Shown piece by piece: positions 17,043 through 25,727 of a stretch of 64,000 nucleotides of DNA. The notes under the pieces are model-generated. The model was not told the DNA's origin and did not search any database. It saw only the letters and a program-made list of their open reading frames with translations. A program made the position numbers and the translations under genes. The stretch is from Nitrincola iocasae (GTDB lineage Bacteria; Pseudomonadota; Gammaproteobacteria; Pseudomonadales; Balneatricaceae): NCBI RefSeq assembly GCF_008727795.1, contig NZ_CP044222.1, positions 3,472,001 through 3,536,000 of the forward strand, read 5' to 3'. The stretch's first letter is position 1. Each line of letters opens with the position of its first letter.

Positions 17043-17674
17043 TGTGACTTCACCTCCGCACAGTAATTGATCGCATCTTCCAGTCGGTCATTACCCCAGA
17101 ACAGTTCCCGATGGACCACAAACATGGGCGCACCAAATATGCCCTTTTCCTGCGCCTGTTGCGTCTGAATTCTGAGAGCCTGCTTGAACGCCTCATTTTG
17201 CGAGGCGTCGATGATGTCCGAAGCCGGGAGGCCCATACTGCATAATACATCGCCAACAACCTCAGGTGAGTCTATTTCTTGATCTTCTGCGAAGTTCAAA
17301 AGCATTATGCGTTTGCAAAAGTCAGCCAGCCAAGGCTGATCCTGACCGTATACCGCCACGCGCATAGGTAAAAGGGTCCGGCGTGGAAACTCTGATGGCC
17401 ATGACCATGGCAGGGAATACTTGGCACATTGACGCTCCATGTCCCGTTTGACGTAAGCCCCTTTCGCTTTCTGAACGACAAAAGGTGAGTTATTCCAACC
17501 CAGGGAGGCAAAAACAGGACCCAACAGGAACGGACGCCACTGGATGTCTATTCCGCGCCCCCGGGCTAGATCTTCCACACGCATCAACGAGAGGTAGCTG
17601 TAATTGCTGCTTAGATCGAACCAAAATTCCAAAGGCACTTCGACCGCGCCGGATTTTTTCTCGAGATCAGTCAT
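17039..17674 (-). CDS. 2-hydroxychromene-2-carboxylate isomerase-like DsbA-family protein
   Basis: A 211-residue thioredoxin-fold protein of the kappa-GST/HCCA isomerase group. It has the FWFDLSSNYSYLSLMRVEDLA start (the Ser takes the place of a DsbA cysteine), IDIQWRPFLLGPVF, and the cis-proline loop KGIFGAPMFVV followed by FWGNDRLE, all diagnostic for this group. Members use glutathione, in naphthalene-type degradation for NahD and in other isomerisations elsewhere. Starts overlap: ATGA links it to both neighbours, so the three genes are one operon. The exact substrate is unknown. Confidence 0.85.
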   Translation of the reverse strand: MTDLEKKSGAVEVPLEFWFDLSSNYSYLSLMRVEDLARGRGIDIQWRPFLLGPVFASLGWNNSPFVVQKAKGAYVKRDMERQCAKYSLPWSWPSEFPRRTLLPMRVAVYGQDQPWLADFCKRIMLLNFAEDQEIDSPEVVGDVLCSMGLPASDIIDASQNEAFKQALRIQTQQAQEKGIFGAPMFVVHRELFWGNDRLEDAINYCAEVKSQ

Positions 17675-18570
17675 TGTGGCAACTCCATGTCATGAACAAC
17701 CAGGCACCGTACCTCAATACTCTTTCTTGGTTTTTGATGCGCAACGCCTAACGGGTTCTGGAATGCCGCGTGCGGAGTGAACCGAGATACACCCGTCAAT
17801 TCTGAATCGTATTGCTTGAAGATCAACGCTTCAGTGTGGGACATATCCGGAAAATAATACCAACGGTGCCGTGAAGAGTGCTTTAGTACGTAAATCTCTC
17901 CCTCGCGCTTTGGATAGATCACTCTTGCTTGAACCAGGTCGAGCGTGGAGATGCTCTGGCTATCACACACCGCCAACGGCGTATCAATGACTGGATCTCC
18001 GATTGATCGCCAAACATTAACAATACTGAATCGGTAGATCGATTGTCGGGCTTGAAGCTCATCGATCACCATTTCTAGTCTGCGAGATCCCGACGCTTCA
18101 GTGTAGTCATTGTGAATCCGACCGTTGGCCGGCACAACCGAGACACCTTCCTCTCGTCGTCCAAAGTCCAGAGGTTCACTTTCTGTGCGACGTTGACGCA
18201 CCAGGTGGTCAAAAACGATCGCTCTATTCGCACCAGTAGCCAGCTTCACAAGCCGCTCGATTTCTGGGTAATAACCGCTGCGTACTTCTGTCACGTTATC
18301 GAAATTTCTGACCTCGCTTGGCGCTTCCCACAGCTCAAACCCTTGGACGTCCAGCTGAGTGGATGCCAATCTTGCGTCGCGAATTTCGACTTCCCGTGCC
18401 TCATATTCAACGTTCTCCCAAGGTATACCTTCCGGTGGCGTAAATGTGTAGTGAGTGGGCGTTTCAGTGTCAGGTACGAGGTAGTTCAGTTTTCCAGTAA
18501 TTGGGCCAGAATTCTGGGTTGAACCTAAGGTGCGCTGATGGTTAATTGGTTTAAACAGGGTTGTGTTCAT
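17671..18570 (-). CDS. CmcJ/NvfI-like oxidoreductase
   Basis: A 299-residue protein of the CmcJ-NvfI family (related to the cephamycin 7-alpha-methoxylation P8 chain and GA4 desaturase-like proteins). Characteristic segments are HNDYTEASGSRRLE, YRFSIVNVWRSIGDPVIDTPLAVCDS and the end HRWYYFPDMSHTEALIFKQYDS with FTPHAAFQNP. Many members act as Fe(II)/2-oxoglutarate-type oxygenases or closely related catalysts; His and Asp in HND and the later His may be metal ligands. GGAGGAG precedes the ATG at 18570, so I reject the longer reading from 18600. First gene of the operon. Confidence 0.8.
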   Translation of the reverse strand: MNTTLFKPINHQRTLGSTQNSGPITGKLNYLVPDTETPTHYTFTPPEGIPWENVEYEAREVEIRDARLASTQLDVQGFELWEAPSEVRNFDNVTEVRSGYYPEIERLVKLATGANRAIVFDHLVRQRRTESEPLDFGRREEGVSVVPANGRIHNDYTEASGSRRLEMVIDELQARQSIYRFSIVNVWRSIGDPVIDTPLAVCDSQSISTLDLVQARVIYPKREGEIYVLKHSSRHRWYYFPDMSHTEALIFKQYDSELTGVSRFTPHAAFQNPLGVAHQKPRKSIEVRCLVVHDMELPQ

Positions 18571-18716
18571 GAGGTCTCCTCCAAGTAGAACTCGCAACAT
18601 TGCAGCCGATAGCTGAGTGTGTTGCCAGGAGGTATTAAACTGAGCGAATCAAGCCCCGAGTTCAAACGAAATGTCATCCCCTCTACTATTCCATGGAGGA
18701 ATGCCAGCGTCGGTAT

Positions 18717-19631
18717 TCAAGTATCTAGCAACCCGATACGTTGCGCTTCTGTCCTGATCCATTGGGCAACCGCTTGCAGCTCCTCCCGGGGTTCTGGTGT
18801 TGCCATTAGAAGCCAGTAAGCATGATTACGCTTGGTCAAGCAAACGTCACTGACTCGAAGCAGTTGGCTGTTTTGAATCAGATCGTTTATGAGTCCCACT
18901 CGCCCCAGCGCCAGCCCCTGACCAGCCAATGCTGCCTGAATAACCTGGTCGTACTGATTGAACCGGAGTATGCGCAGTGAGTTGGCTTTAGGCCACCCTC
19001 GATGCTCCAACCAACTGGACCACTGCAGCCACGGTGTCTTGGGGTCGTCATACTCCAGAAGGGAGTAGTCGCTCAACTGTTTTGGTTCTGAAAGCTGCGA
19101 AATGCCGAGAGCCGGATGTGCCACCGGCACGACAGTTTCGCTAAACAACTTCACGGCCCCCTCAGGGGCCGCATGGTCAGAACAATACCGGATTGCCAGA
19201 TCCACTTGTTCCCGGCAAAGATCCTGCATGAGGCGATTGTCTGCTGCCACCTTCACATCGAGATCAGGGTGTGTGGCATGGAGCCGGGCTAGCCGGGGCA
19301 GTAACCACAGGCCAGCTATTCCGACCGTAGCGGTCAGGGTTACCGGTCGACTCCTGCCTTCTTCTTGCAATTGATTAACCGCAGAAAGGATCTGTTCTAA
19401 AGCTTCGTCAACAACCCTGAATAGCTTGACGCCGTCATCCGTCAAAGTTACCGATCGATGTCCCCTCACAAAAAGAGAAAACCCAAGCTGACGCTCGAGA
19501 GCAATGATCTGTTTGCTTACCGCGGATTGTGTAAGGCAAAGCTCATCTGCTGCCTTACTGATATTCTGAGTACGGCAGACAGTAACAAATCCTCTCAACA
19601 AATCCAGGTATCGCATCTTCTGCAATGACAT
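18717..19631 (-). CDS. LysR-type regulator (GcvA-like)
   Basis: A 304-residue LysR regulator. The N-terminal winged helix reads LLRGFVTVCRTQNISKAADEL and LTQSAVSKQIIALERQLGFSL. The effector domain contains LTLTATVGIAGLWLLPRL-like GcvA features (seen as VTLTATVGIAGLWLLPRLARL) and PWLQWSSWLEHRG. It is on the same strand and upstream of the CmcJ/HCCA-isomerase operon (146 bp gap) and is the likely local regulator. Part of the island. Confidence 0.88.
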   Translation of the reverse strand: MSLQKMRYLDLLRGFVTVCRTQNISKAADELCLTQSAVSKQIIALERQLGFSLFVRGHRSVTLTDDGVKLFRVVDEALEQILSAVNQLQEEGRSRPVTLTATVGIAGLWLLPRLARLHATHPDLDVKVAADNRLMQDLCREQVDLAIRYCSDHAAPEGAVKLFSETVVPVAHPALGISQLSEPKQLSDYSLLEYDDPKTPWLQWSSWLEHRGWPKANSLRILRFNQYDQVIQAALAGQGLALGRVGLINDLIQNSQLLRVSDVCLTKRNHAYWLLMATPEPREELQAVAQWIRTEAQRIGLLDT

Positions 19632-19738
19632 AGGATACTCCTCACAATCCTTCGTACTGATCGCCCTGTAGTGGCATAGTTAATTTAGCCACCTAATTAG
19701 AGCTGCTATCATGCACCAAGAGATAATTAGGTGACAAT

Positions 19739-19850
19739 ATGACCAGAAGACCAGAAGACCAAAGCGCAATTTCAGCCCTGAATTTAGGCTCGAAGCAGTA
19801 CAGCTGGTAGTCGACCAAAATGACTCTATTCGAGATGTGGCTAAAGTATC
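19739..19850 (+). pseudogene. IS3-family orfA fragment
   Basis: The start of a second IS3-type OrfA: ATG at 19739, then after a shift in frame RPKRNFSPEFRLEAVQLVV and DQNDSIRDVAK. The frame is broken by an 8-bp tandem duplication (CCAGAAGA) a few codons after the ATG. The fragment ends near 19850 and the rest of the element is missing. An IS-like end may lie around 19674-19700 (AGTTAATTTAGCCACC). Confidence 0.65.
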
Positions 19851-19883
19851 CTTCAGGGGTGCAAAGTATTCAACGTCGACTAA

Positions 19884-20180
19884 GTGCCCTTCGCCCTTGA
19901 GGTCTGGATGACGCAGCAAGGACTGGATAAACACTGCCATTACTGTGTTAATTCCATACTAGGGATGCAAACGGCGGTGCGGCATGGAACTGGCCTGGCA
20001 GTGCTACCCTGCTACCTAGGAGATTCAGACTCCACACTGCCTCGATTAACACATCCTATACCGGAGCTTTCTGTTCCGATCTGATTGCTCACCCATCCGG
20101 ATTTGCGACATACCAAGCGGATGAGGGTATTCATGCAAGAGATTGGTGAGCACATTCGACAGGCGGTGCAGCGACGTCAG
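19884..20180 (+). pseudogene. LysR-family C-terminal fragment
   Basis: The frame NSILGMQTAVRHGTGLAVLP and CYLGDSDSTLPRL resembles the last third of a LysR effector domain. It meets a TGA at 20082, where Trp is expected, and continues in frame as LLTHPDLRHTKRMRVFMQEIGEHIRQ, the typical LysR C-terminus. No DNA-binding half is present. A leftover of a lost gene, lying between transposase fragments. Confidence 0.75.
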
Positions 20181-20187
20181 CAAGCTC

Positions 20188-20310
20188 ATTGGTTTGCCAG
20201 TGAGTCACGAGTAGATCTACCGTCATGTCGCCACAGATAAGGTCTTGGGTGGTAATAAGCTCTACAGGTTTCTGCAAGGGCATAAGCGTTACCGTAAAGG
20301 TAGCAATAGC
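20188..20310 (+). pseudogene. IS30-family transposase fragment
   Basis: The reading GLPVSHE-stop-IYRHVATDK, then GGNKLYRFLQGHKRYRKGS, matches the IS30 OrfB block SHETIYRHxYADK...GGxLYRHLRxxKKRRKR. The Thr codon of SHET is replaced by TAG at 20212. Neither end of the element is visible. It is one of at least three different transposon leftovers in this island. Confidence 0.65.
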
Positions 20311-20368
20311 AAGCTCCTGCGAGATTTCACGTACCTTCAGTTGAGCTGGAATAAACTGTAGCTCTTCC

Positions 20369-20474
20369 TGACACTCACGGTATGACACTGGGGGTTCTCA
20401 ATGAATTTAACCCAACCCTACACCTACCGATCTTCGACAGGTAATTTCTTTGCCCGTTTTGTCCTGCCCGCTGA
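20369..20474 (+). repeat. Direct repeat, copy 2 (integrase 5' region)
   Basis: Second copy of the repeat at 14680-14782. It starts TGACACTCAC and includes GACACTGGGGGTTCTCAATGA and the first 24 codons of the integrase-like frame. Confidence 0.85.
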
Positions 20475-20502
20475 TCTGCTGACGTTTCTACGACACCAGT
20501 AG
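20401..20502 (+). pseudogene. Truncated tyrosine-type integrase, N-terminal remnant 2
   Basis: A 33-codon frame, MNLTQPYTYRSSTGNFFARF followed by VLPADLLTFLRHQ and a TAG. It is paralogous to the remnant at 14711 and nine codons longer. It defines the right side of the decayed island; the downstream LysR-TcuAB module starts about 120 bp later. I see no copy of the ssrA 3' end near it, so the old attachment site is not recognisable here. Confidence 0.55.
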
Positions 20503-20618
20503 ATGTAGGGCTTTCAACCGTTATTGTTTATACTTTTATGATATGTGTCGGCTAGCCTACCAATCACTCAAGCTCGGATTGAATAGACTCTCACACCTAA
20601 TCTGGAGTAAAAACAAAC

Positions 20619-21545
20619 GTGGAACTCAGACAGCTAAAATATTTTCTTAAAGTAGTTAAGTGCGGCAGTTTGGGTAAAGCTGCCTTGGAACTGGAGGTAG
20701 GTACTTCAGCACTTAGCCAGCAAATATCAAAACTAGAAAATGAACTATCAACCCGCTTGTTGAATCGTACATCTACAGGTGCACTCCCAACCAATGCTGG
20801 CATTGCATTTATGCACCATGCACAGCTTGCCCTTCGTCAAGCAGAGCAAGCGAAAATCGCAGCTCAAAAAGAACGCACCAGTGGTTATGTCAGTATTGGT
20901 CTTCCTCCCACTACCGCGACTGTACTCGCACTCCCTCTTATTCAGGCGATGAATGAGCATTACCCGCACATTCAACTTCATATTGTGGAAACTCTGTCCG
21001 GTCATCTTACAAACATGCTGAATGCTCGTCAGTTGGATTTAGCGCTTGTATTCCACGCAGATAACGCACACCGCTGGAGTACCAAGGCGCTTTTAGACGA
21101 GGAACTCTTCCTGATTTCAGCACCTTCGACAAAAGAGAGTAACCCCCATCTACAGTCACTGGAAATTAAAGATTTATCCGAAATAAAGTTGATTATGCCG
21201 AGCGGCCTACATGGATTGCGCACTAACTTGATGGCTGCATTCGAACGCTTCAACATCCAGCCAAATATTGTTATGGAAATTGATGGGTTAACATTGTTGA
21301 TGGATGCCGTAAAAGAGGGCTATGGAGCAACCATTCAGCCTGGCGCTGCGGCTTCTCGCTTAGGAAAGAGTGGTTTATTAATTCGTCGCATTAATGACAA
21401 ACTGATCGTTCGCCGTAACTATTTGGTCAGTCTACCCGATGATGATCTGTCCCCTAGCGCTCTTGCAACCCGTCTTGTCATGACTAACGTAGCCAAACAC
21501 CTGGTGCAGAACAACACATGGCCAGGCGCTCGATGGATTGAATAA
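20619..21545 (+). CDS. LysR-type regulator, probably TcuR-like
   Basis: A 308-residue LysR regulator starting at GTG with GGAG upstream. The winged-helix domain is MELRQLKYFLKVVKCGSLGK and STSALSQQISKLENEL-like (seen as VGTSALSQQISKLENEL). It lies 132 bp upstream of tcuA on the same strand, as tcuR does beside tcuABC in Salmonella, so it most likely controls tricarballylate use. In other LysR families the nitrogen-type NAC/CbL regulators share this N-terminus; the effector cannot be told from sequence. Confidence 0.85.
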   Translation: MELRQLKYFLKVVKCGSLGKAALELEVGTSALSQQISKLENELSTRLLNRTSTGALPTNAGIAFMHHAQLALRQAEQAKIAAQKERTSGYVSIGLPPTTATVLALPLIQAMNEHYPHIQLHIVETLSGHLTNMLNARQLDLALVFHADNAHRWSTKALLDEELFLISAPSTKESNPHLQSLEIKDLSEIKLIMPSGLHGLRTNLMAAFERFNIQPNIVMEIDGLTLLMDAVKEGYGATIQPGAAASRLGKSGLLIRRINDKLIVRRNYLVSLPDDDLSPSALATRLVMTNVAKHLVQNNTWPGARWIE

Positions 21546-21677
21546 CAGCCACTCAAAGTATTTATTTTTTCTAAACACCTACCTGGTAAAACACCCTGTC
21601 GCCAGCTGAATAGAGCTAATAGACTCCCCTGGAAATCACTGAAAAGCCATAAGGCCTTTCCTGTAACAGGAGAACCT

Positions 21678-23111
21678 ATGATTGATGTTCTAGTAATTGG
21701 TGGTGGCAATGCTGCCTTGTGTGCCGCATTGATGGCACGTGAGGCAGGCGCAAGCGTCATGCTTATCGAGGCCTCGCCTCGCGAATGGCGTGGTGGTAAT
21801 TCACAGCACACTCGTAACCTGAGATGTATGCATGAAGCACCACAAGATGTATTGGTAGAAGCCTATCCCGAAGAAGAGTTTTGGCAGGACCTACTGAAAG
21901 TCACTGGGGGTAATACCAATGAGAACCTCGCACGGTTAGTGATTCGCGAGTCATCTACTTGCCGTAGCTGGATGCGTCATCATGGGGTGCATTTTCAGCC
22001 CCCCCTCTCCGGTGCTCTCCATGTTGCTCGCACCAATGCTTTTTTTATGGGTGGTGGCAAGGCCCTTGTCAACGCTTACTATCGTAGTGCAGAGAAGCTG
22101 GGGGTAGTAATTCGCTACAACTCCCCAGTTGAGGATATCGAAGTTCAGGATGGTCGATTTGTGGCAGCCGTCATACCAGAGCGGCAAATCAACGGACAGT
22201 TATACCCTGCTGAACGTATTGAAGCTAAAAGCTGCGTATTGGCAGCCGGTGGATTTGAGTCCAACCGTGAATGGTTACGTGAAGCCTGGGGTAATAATGA
22301 ACGAGGCGAGTATCCATCAGATAATTTTCTAATCCGTGGCACACGCTTTAACAAGGGCACACTACTGAAGTGCATGATCAACCTGGGGGCCGATTGTATA
22401 GGTGACCCCACTCAGGCACACATGGTAGCCATAGATGCACGCTCCCCTCTCTATGATGGTGGCATCTGTACTCGTATCGACTGCGTATCTCTTGGTGTTG
22501 TAGTTAACAAAGACGGCAAGCGCTTCTATGATGAAGGAGAAGACTTCTGGCCTAAACGTTATGCAATTTGGGGACGTCTGATTGCACAACAACCCCGCCA
22601 GATTGGTTACTCGATTATTGATAGCAAAGCGATCGGACACTTCATGCCCCCGGTTTTTCCAGGCAATAAGGCAAACTCTCTTGAAGAACTGGCAGATCAA
22701 CTTGACCTACCCCGAGAAACTTTTCTTCGCACCTTAGACAATTTCAATCAAGGATGCTGTGCGGGCCGTTTCGACCACACGCTACTGGACGACTGTGTTA
22801 CTGAAGGGGTTACGCCAGCCAAAACTCATTGGGCACGCCCTATTGATACACCTCCATTCTACGGCTATGCACTCCGGCCCGGTGTCACCTTCACATATTT
22901 AAGCCTTAAAACTGATGCAACAGCAGCCATACGATTTTCCAATCAACCTAGCGAAAACCTGTTTGTCGCAGGTGAAATGATGGCTGGCAATGTGCTCGGC
23001 CAAGGCTATACCGCTGGTGTCGGCATGTCGATTGGTACGGCTTTCGGCCGAATCGCTGGCCACAACGCTGCTTTAGCCAGCATGGGTAAGCAACCAAAAT
23101 CAGCCGCCTGA
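21678..23111 (+). CDS. tcuA: FAD-dependent tricarballylate dehydrogenase TcuA
   Basis: A 477-residue flavoprotein of the fumarate-reductase/succinate-dehydrogenase flavoprotein superfamily. It has the FAD-binding start VLVIGGGNAALCAALMAREAG, HTRNLRCMH, and the C-terminal FAD loop AGEMMAGNVLGQGYTAGVGMS. TcuA oxidises tricarballylate to cis-aconitate, which feeds the TCA cycle. CAGGAG precedes the ATG. Directly followed by tcuB, the electron-transfer partner that reoxidises its flavin. No signal peptide, so cytoplasmic. Confidence 0.93.
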   Translation: MIDVLVIGGGNAALCAALMAREAGASVMLIEASPREWRGGNSQHTRNLRCMHEAPQDVLVEAYPEEEFWQDLLKVTGGNTNENLARLVIRESSTCRSWMRHHGVHFQPPLSGALHVARTNAFFMGGGKALVNAYYRSAEKLGVVIRYNSPVEDIEVQDGRFVAAVIPERQINGQLYPAERIEAKSCVLAAGGFESNREWLREAWGNNERGEYPSDNFLIRGTRFNKGTLLKCMINLGADCIGDPTQAHMVAIDARSPLYDGGICTRIDCVSLGVVVNKDGKRFYDEGEDFWPKRYAIWGRLIAQQPRQIGYSIIDSKAIGHFMPPVFPGNKANSLEELADQLDLPRETFLRTLDNFNQGCCAGRFDHTLLDDCVTEGVTPAKTHWARPIDTPPFYGYALRPGVTFTYLSLKTDATAAIRFSNQPSENLFVAGEMMAGNVLGQGYTAGVGMSIGTAFGRIAGHNAALASMGKQPKSAA

Positions 23112-23150
23112 CAGACCTACTGAAAATAAAACAATTAAAGCGACTATTAC

Positions 23151-24281
23151 ATGAACGCAAACAATAATCTGATACCTCTTCTCAACGCAGAAGAAGAGGA
23201 AGTCAACCGGCAGCTACAAATCTGCAACGCTTGTCGTTATTGCGAGGGGTTTTGCGCCGTTTTTCCAGCCATGACCCAAAGGCTGGAGTTTAGCAAGTCA
23301 GATATTCATTATTTAGCTAACCTATGCCATAACTGCGGTGCCTGTCTGCATGCCTGTCAATACGCACTACCCCATCAGTTTGACGTCAATATCCCCAAGT
23401 CCATGGCCAAGGTTCGCCTGCAAACCTACACTGAGTATGCTTGGCCCAGAAAATTAGGAGCCTTATACCAACGCAATGGACTTACACTAACGCTATCTAC
23501 TGCTTTGGCGTTAGGGCTGTTCTTGATTCTAACTCTTATAGTTCAGGGCACACTATTTAGCGTAATTGAAGGGGGGGATTTTTATCAAATATTTCCTCAT
23601 AACACGCTAGTCTCTATGTTCGGGTCCGTGTTTGCTTTCTCGACTGTTGCGCTGGTGATAGGTGTTGTTTATTTCTGGCGCCAAATCACGCCGGGGGAAA
23701 ATAGAACTCAAAAGAACACACCAGCGCTTATTCAAGCCGGGAAATCGGCACTGACACTAAAATACCTTGATGGTGGACACGGCCAAGGCTGCAATAACCA
23801 AGATGATGCCTATACGCAGTCACGTCGTATTTTTCATCATTTTACCTTCTACGGTTTTATGCTGTGCTTTGCCGCTACCTCAGTGGCTACCCTATACCAC
23901 TATGTCATGGGCTGGGGAGCACCCTATCCTATTCTCAGTTTACCTGTCATGTTAGGTATTATCGGTGGCGTGGGCCTTTTGATTGGACCTGCTGGACTAC
24001 TATACCTCAACTATAAACGTCATCCTGAACATGGTGATAGTGACCAACGTCCTATGGACCGTGCCTTTACTGCACTTCTATTCATGATCAGCCTTACTGG
24101 CTTACTTCTACTGGGATTAAGAGAGACTGCATTGATGCCGCTCATGCTGGCACTGCACTTAGGCTTCGTAATGGCTTTCTTTCTGACTATGCCTTTTAGC
24201 AAATTTGCGCACGGGTTCTACCGTGGTGCAGCACTATTCAAGTCATACCTTGAATCAAAAAAAGAAAAATCAACCCAATAG
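23151..24281 (+). CDS. tcuB: Tricarballylate utilization protein TcuB (4Fe-4S, membrane)
   Basis: A 376-residue membrane protein with two 4Fe-4S clusters near the N-terminus (CNACRYCEGFCAVFP and CHNCGACLHACQYALP) and about six hydrophobic helices, several with His that could bind heme. TcuB passes electrons from TcuA's reduced FAD to the quinone pool. It follows tcuA by 39 bp. The sequence and order match Salmonella TcuB, and the family is also related to CobZ's C-terminal half. Confidence 0.93.
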   Translation: MNANNNLIPLLNAEEEEVNRQLQICNACRYCEGFCAVFPAMTQRLEFSKSDIHYLANLCHNCGACLHACQYALPHQFDVNIPKSMAKVRLQTYTEYAWPRKLGALYQRNGLTLTLSTALALGLFLILTLIVQGTLFSVIEGGDFYQIFPHNTLVSMFGSVFAFSTVALVIGVVYFWRQITPGENRTQKNTPALIQAGKSALTLKYLDGGHGQGCNNQDDAYTQSRRIFHHFTFYGFMLCFAATSVATLYHYVMGWGAPYPILSLPVMLGIIGGVGLLIGPAGLLYLNYKRHPEHGDSDQRPMDRAFTALLFMISLTGLLLLGLRETALMPLMLALHLGFVMAFFLTMPFSKFAHGFYRGAALFKSYLESKKEKSTQ

Positions 24282-24300
24282 CTACAACAAGGATAAACAA

Positions 24301-25290
24301 ATGAAAATTAAAACAAAACTTGCTTTTGCCTCACTTATATTGGGAGTTATCTCAGCTCCAGCTCTATCAGCAGACCCCATCATTGACGGTAAGGTCGACT
24401 GTATAGCTCCAGCAGGACCTGGTGGTGGCTGGGATTTTACTTGCCGGAGTATAGGCCGGCTACTCAGTAATTACACTGATGGACAGATCACGGTTCAGAC
24501 CCTCAACATGCCGGGCGCGGGAGGCGGCGTCGGTTTCGCGCACATCATCTCCAAACGCAGTGATGATGCCAAGGTGCTAGCTGCAGCCAGTACTGCCACT
24601 ACCGCTCGCCTGGCGCAGAACCAGTTCCCCGGTATGGATGCTGACATGGTACGTTGGGTAGGCGCGATAGGTACTGACCCAGGTATCATCGCAGTCAACC
24701 AGAACTCCGATATTACTTCTCTTGCCGATTTGATTAACAAACTCAAACAAGACCCAGGTTCCGTTACTTTTGCAGGAGCAAGTGCCATTGGGGGATGGGA
24801 TCACCTAAAAATTCTTATGACCGCGCATGCGGCTGGGGTTCCCAATCTGAATCAAATAAAATACCTCTCCTACAACAACGGAGGCGCTGCCGTAACTCAA
24901 GTAGTAGGTGGTCATATTGATGTTCTTGTTGGTGTTGCGTCTTCATCCAAGGGGTTTATCGAATCTGGAGATCTCAAGCCTCTTGCTGTCCTCGGCCAGG
25001 ATCATCTAAGCGCACCTTTGGACAATATTCCAACATCTTTCGAGCTGGGTGTAGATGTAGAAGCCAGCAACTGGCGTGGTTTCTATATGCCTAAAGATGT
25101 TTCCGAAGAAGAATATCAGTGGTGGGTTAATACCCTCAGGACTGCAAGTCAAACCGACGCCTGGAAGGAAACCATGGTACAAAACGGTTTAGAGCCCTTT
25201 GGTTTATTTGGTCAAGAGTTTGATCAGTTTGTTAGCCATCAGATCGATTCTCTGAATTTCATTTCTAAAGAAATTGGAATGATCCAATGA
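24301..25290 (+). CDS. tctC: Tripartite tricarboxylate transporter substrate-binding protein (TctC family)
   Basis: A periplasmic binding protein of 329 residues with a Sec signal peptide (MKIKTKLAFASLILGVISAPALSA has the cut after ALSA, with the longest quoted run here split: MKIKTKLAFASL, then ILGVISAPALSA). The TctC fold shows in CIAPAGPGGGWDFTCR and NMPGAGGGVGF, loops that hold the carboxylates. AAGGA precedes the ATG at 24301; the frame could be read from 24205, but that stretch lies in tcuB. It starts 20 bp after tcuB, so dehydrogenase and importer share a transcript. Confidence 0.93.
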   Translation: MKIKTKLAFASLILGVISAPALSADPIIDGKVDCIAPAGPGGGWDFTCRSIGRLLSNYTDGQITVQTLNMPGAGGGVGFAHIISKRSDDAKVLAAASTATTARLAQNQFPGMDADMVRWVGAIGTDPGIIAVNQNSDITSLADLINKLKQDPGSVTFAGASAIGGWDHLKILMTAHAAGVPNLNQIKYLSYNNGGAAVTQVVGGHIDVLVGVASSSKGFIESGDLKPLAVLGQDHLSAPLDNIPTSFELGVDVEASNWRGFYMPKDVSEEEYQWWVNTLRTASQTDAWKETMVQNGLEPFGLFGQEFDQFVSHQIDSLNFISKEIGMIQ

Positions 25291-25727
25291 TTAAACTGGA
25301 CCGCATTCTGGGTCTGATATTGTTTACCCTGGCTATTGCTTATGGCTGGGGTGCCTTTCACTTTCCGGTCGCATTTGCTGGGCCGGAAAGTGTCGGACCT
25401 TCAACTTTTCCAAAAATACTCTCAGTGATTGTCGCCACCTGTAGTCTCTACATGATGGTCAAACCTGACGATCTGCAAGAAGGCTTCGAGTGGCGGGCTC
25501 TACCAGAACTAGCGATAACCCTGACGGTCTTGGTGCTATATGTTTTCTTGATGGAGCCTATAGGCTTTATCGTCGCCACAGCACTAATGGTTTCGATACT
25601 TTGCTGGCGTATGGGAGTTAAACCTCTGCCTGCCATGCTGACAGGTGTAGTTGCTAGTTCATTTGTATTTTTGTTGTTCCATTTTGGGCTGGCGTTACCA
25701 TTGCCCATCGGACCTTGGGAGGTTTAA
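25287..25727 (+). CDS. tctB: Tripartite tricarboxylate transporter small subunit TctB
   Basis: The 146-residue, four-helix small membrane subunit. It begins IKLDRILGLILFTLAIAYG and has the typical TctB order of two helices, a polar loop (PDDLQEGFEWRALPE) and two more helices. It overlaps tctC by 4 bp (ATGA) and tctA by 1 bp (TAATG), which implies tight coupling. Confidence 0.9.
   Translation: MIKLDRILGLILFTLAIAYGWGAFHFPVAFAGPESVGPSTFPKILSVIVATCSLYMMVKPDDLQEGFEWRALPELAITLTVLVLYVFLMEPIGFIVATALMVSILCWRMGVKPLPAMLTGVVASSFVFLLFHFGLALPLPIGPWEV

Noticed and set aside
19680..19940. 86-codon minus-strand frame
   Set aside because: It is antisense to the IS3 orfA remnant, which reads well on the plus strand.
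20131..20388. 85-codon minus-strand frame
   Set aside because: It is antisense to the IS30 and LysR fragments and matches no family I know.
14615..20620. A second copy of the ssrA 3' end as attR
   Set aside because: No match to the GGGTTCGAAACCC segment with CACCTCCACCA is visible near the right repeat, so the attachment site is not claimed.
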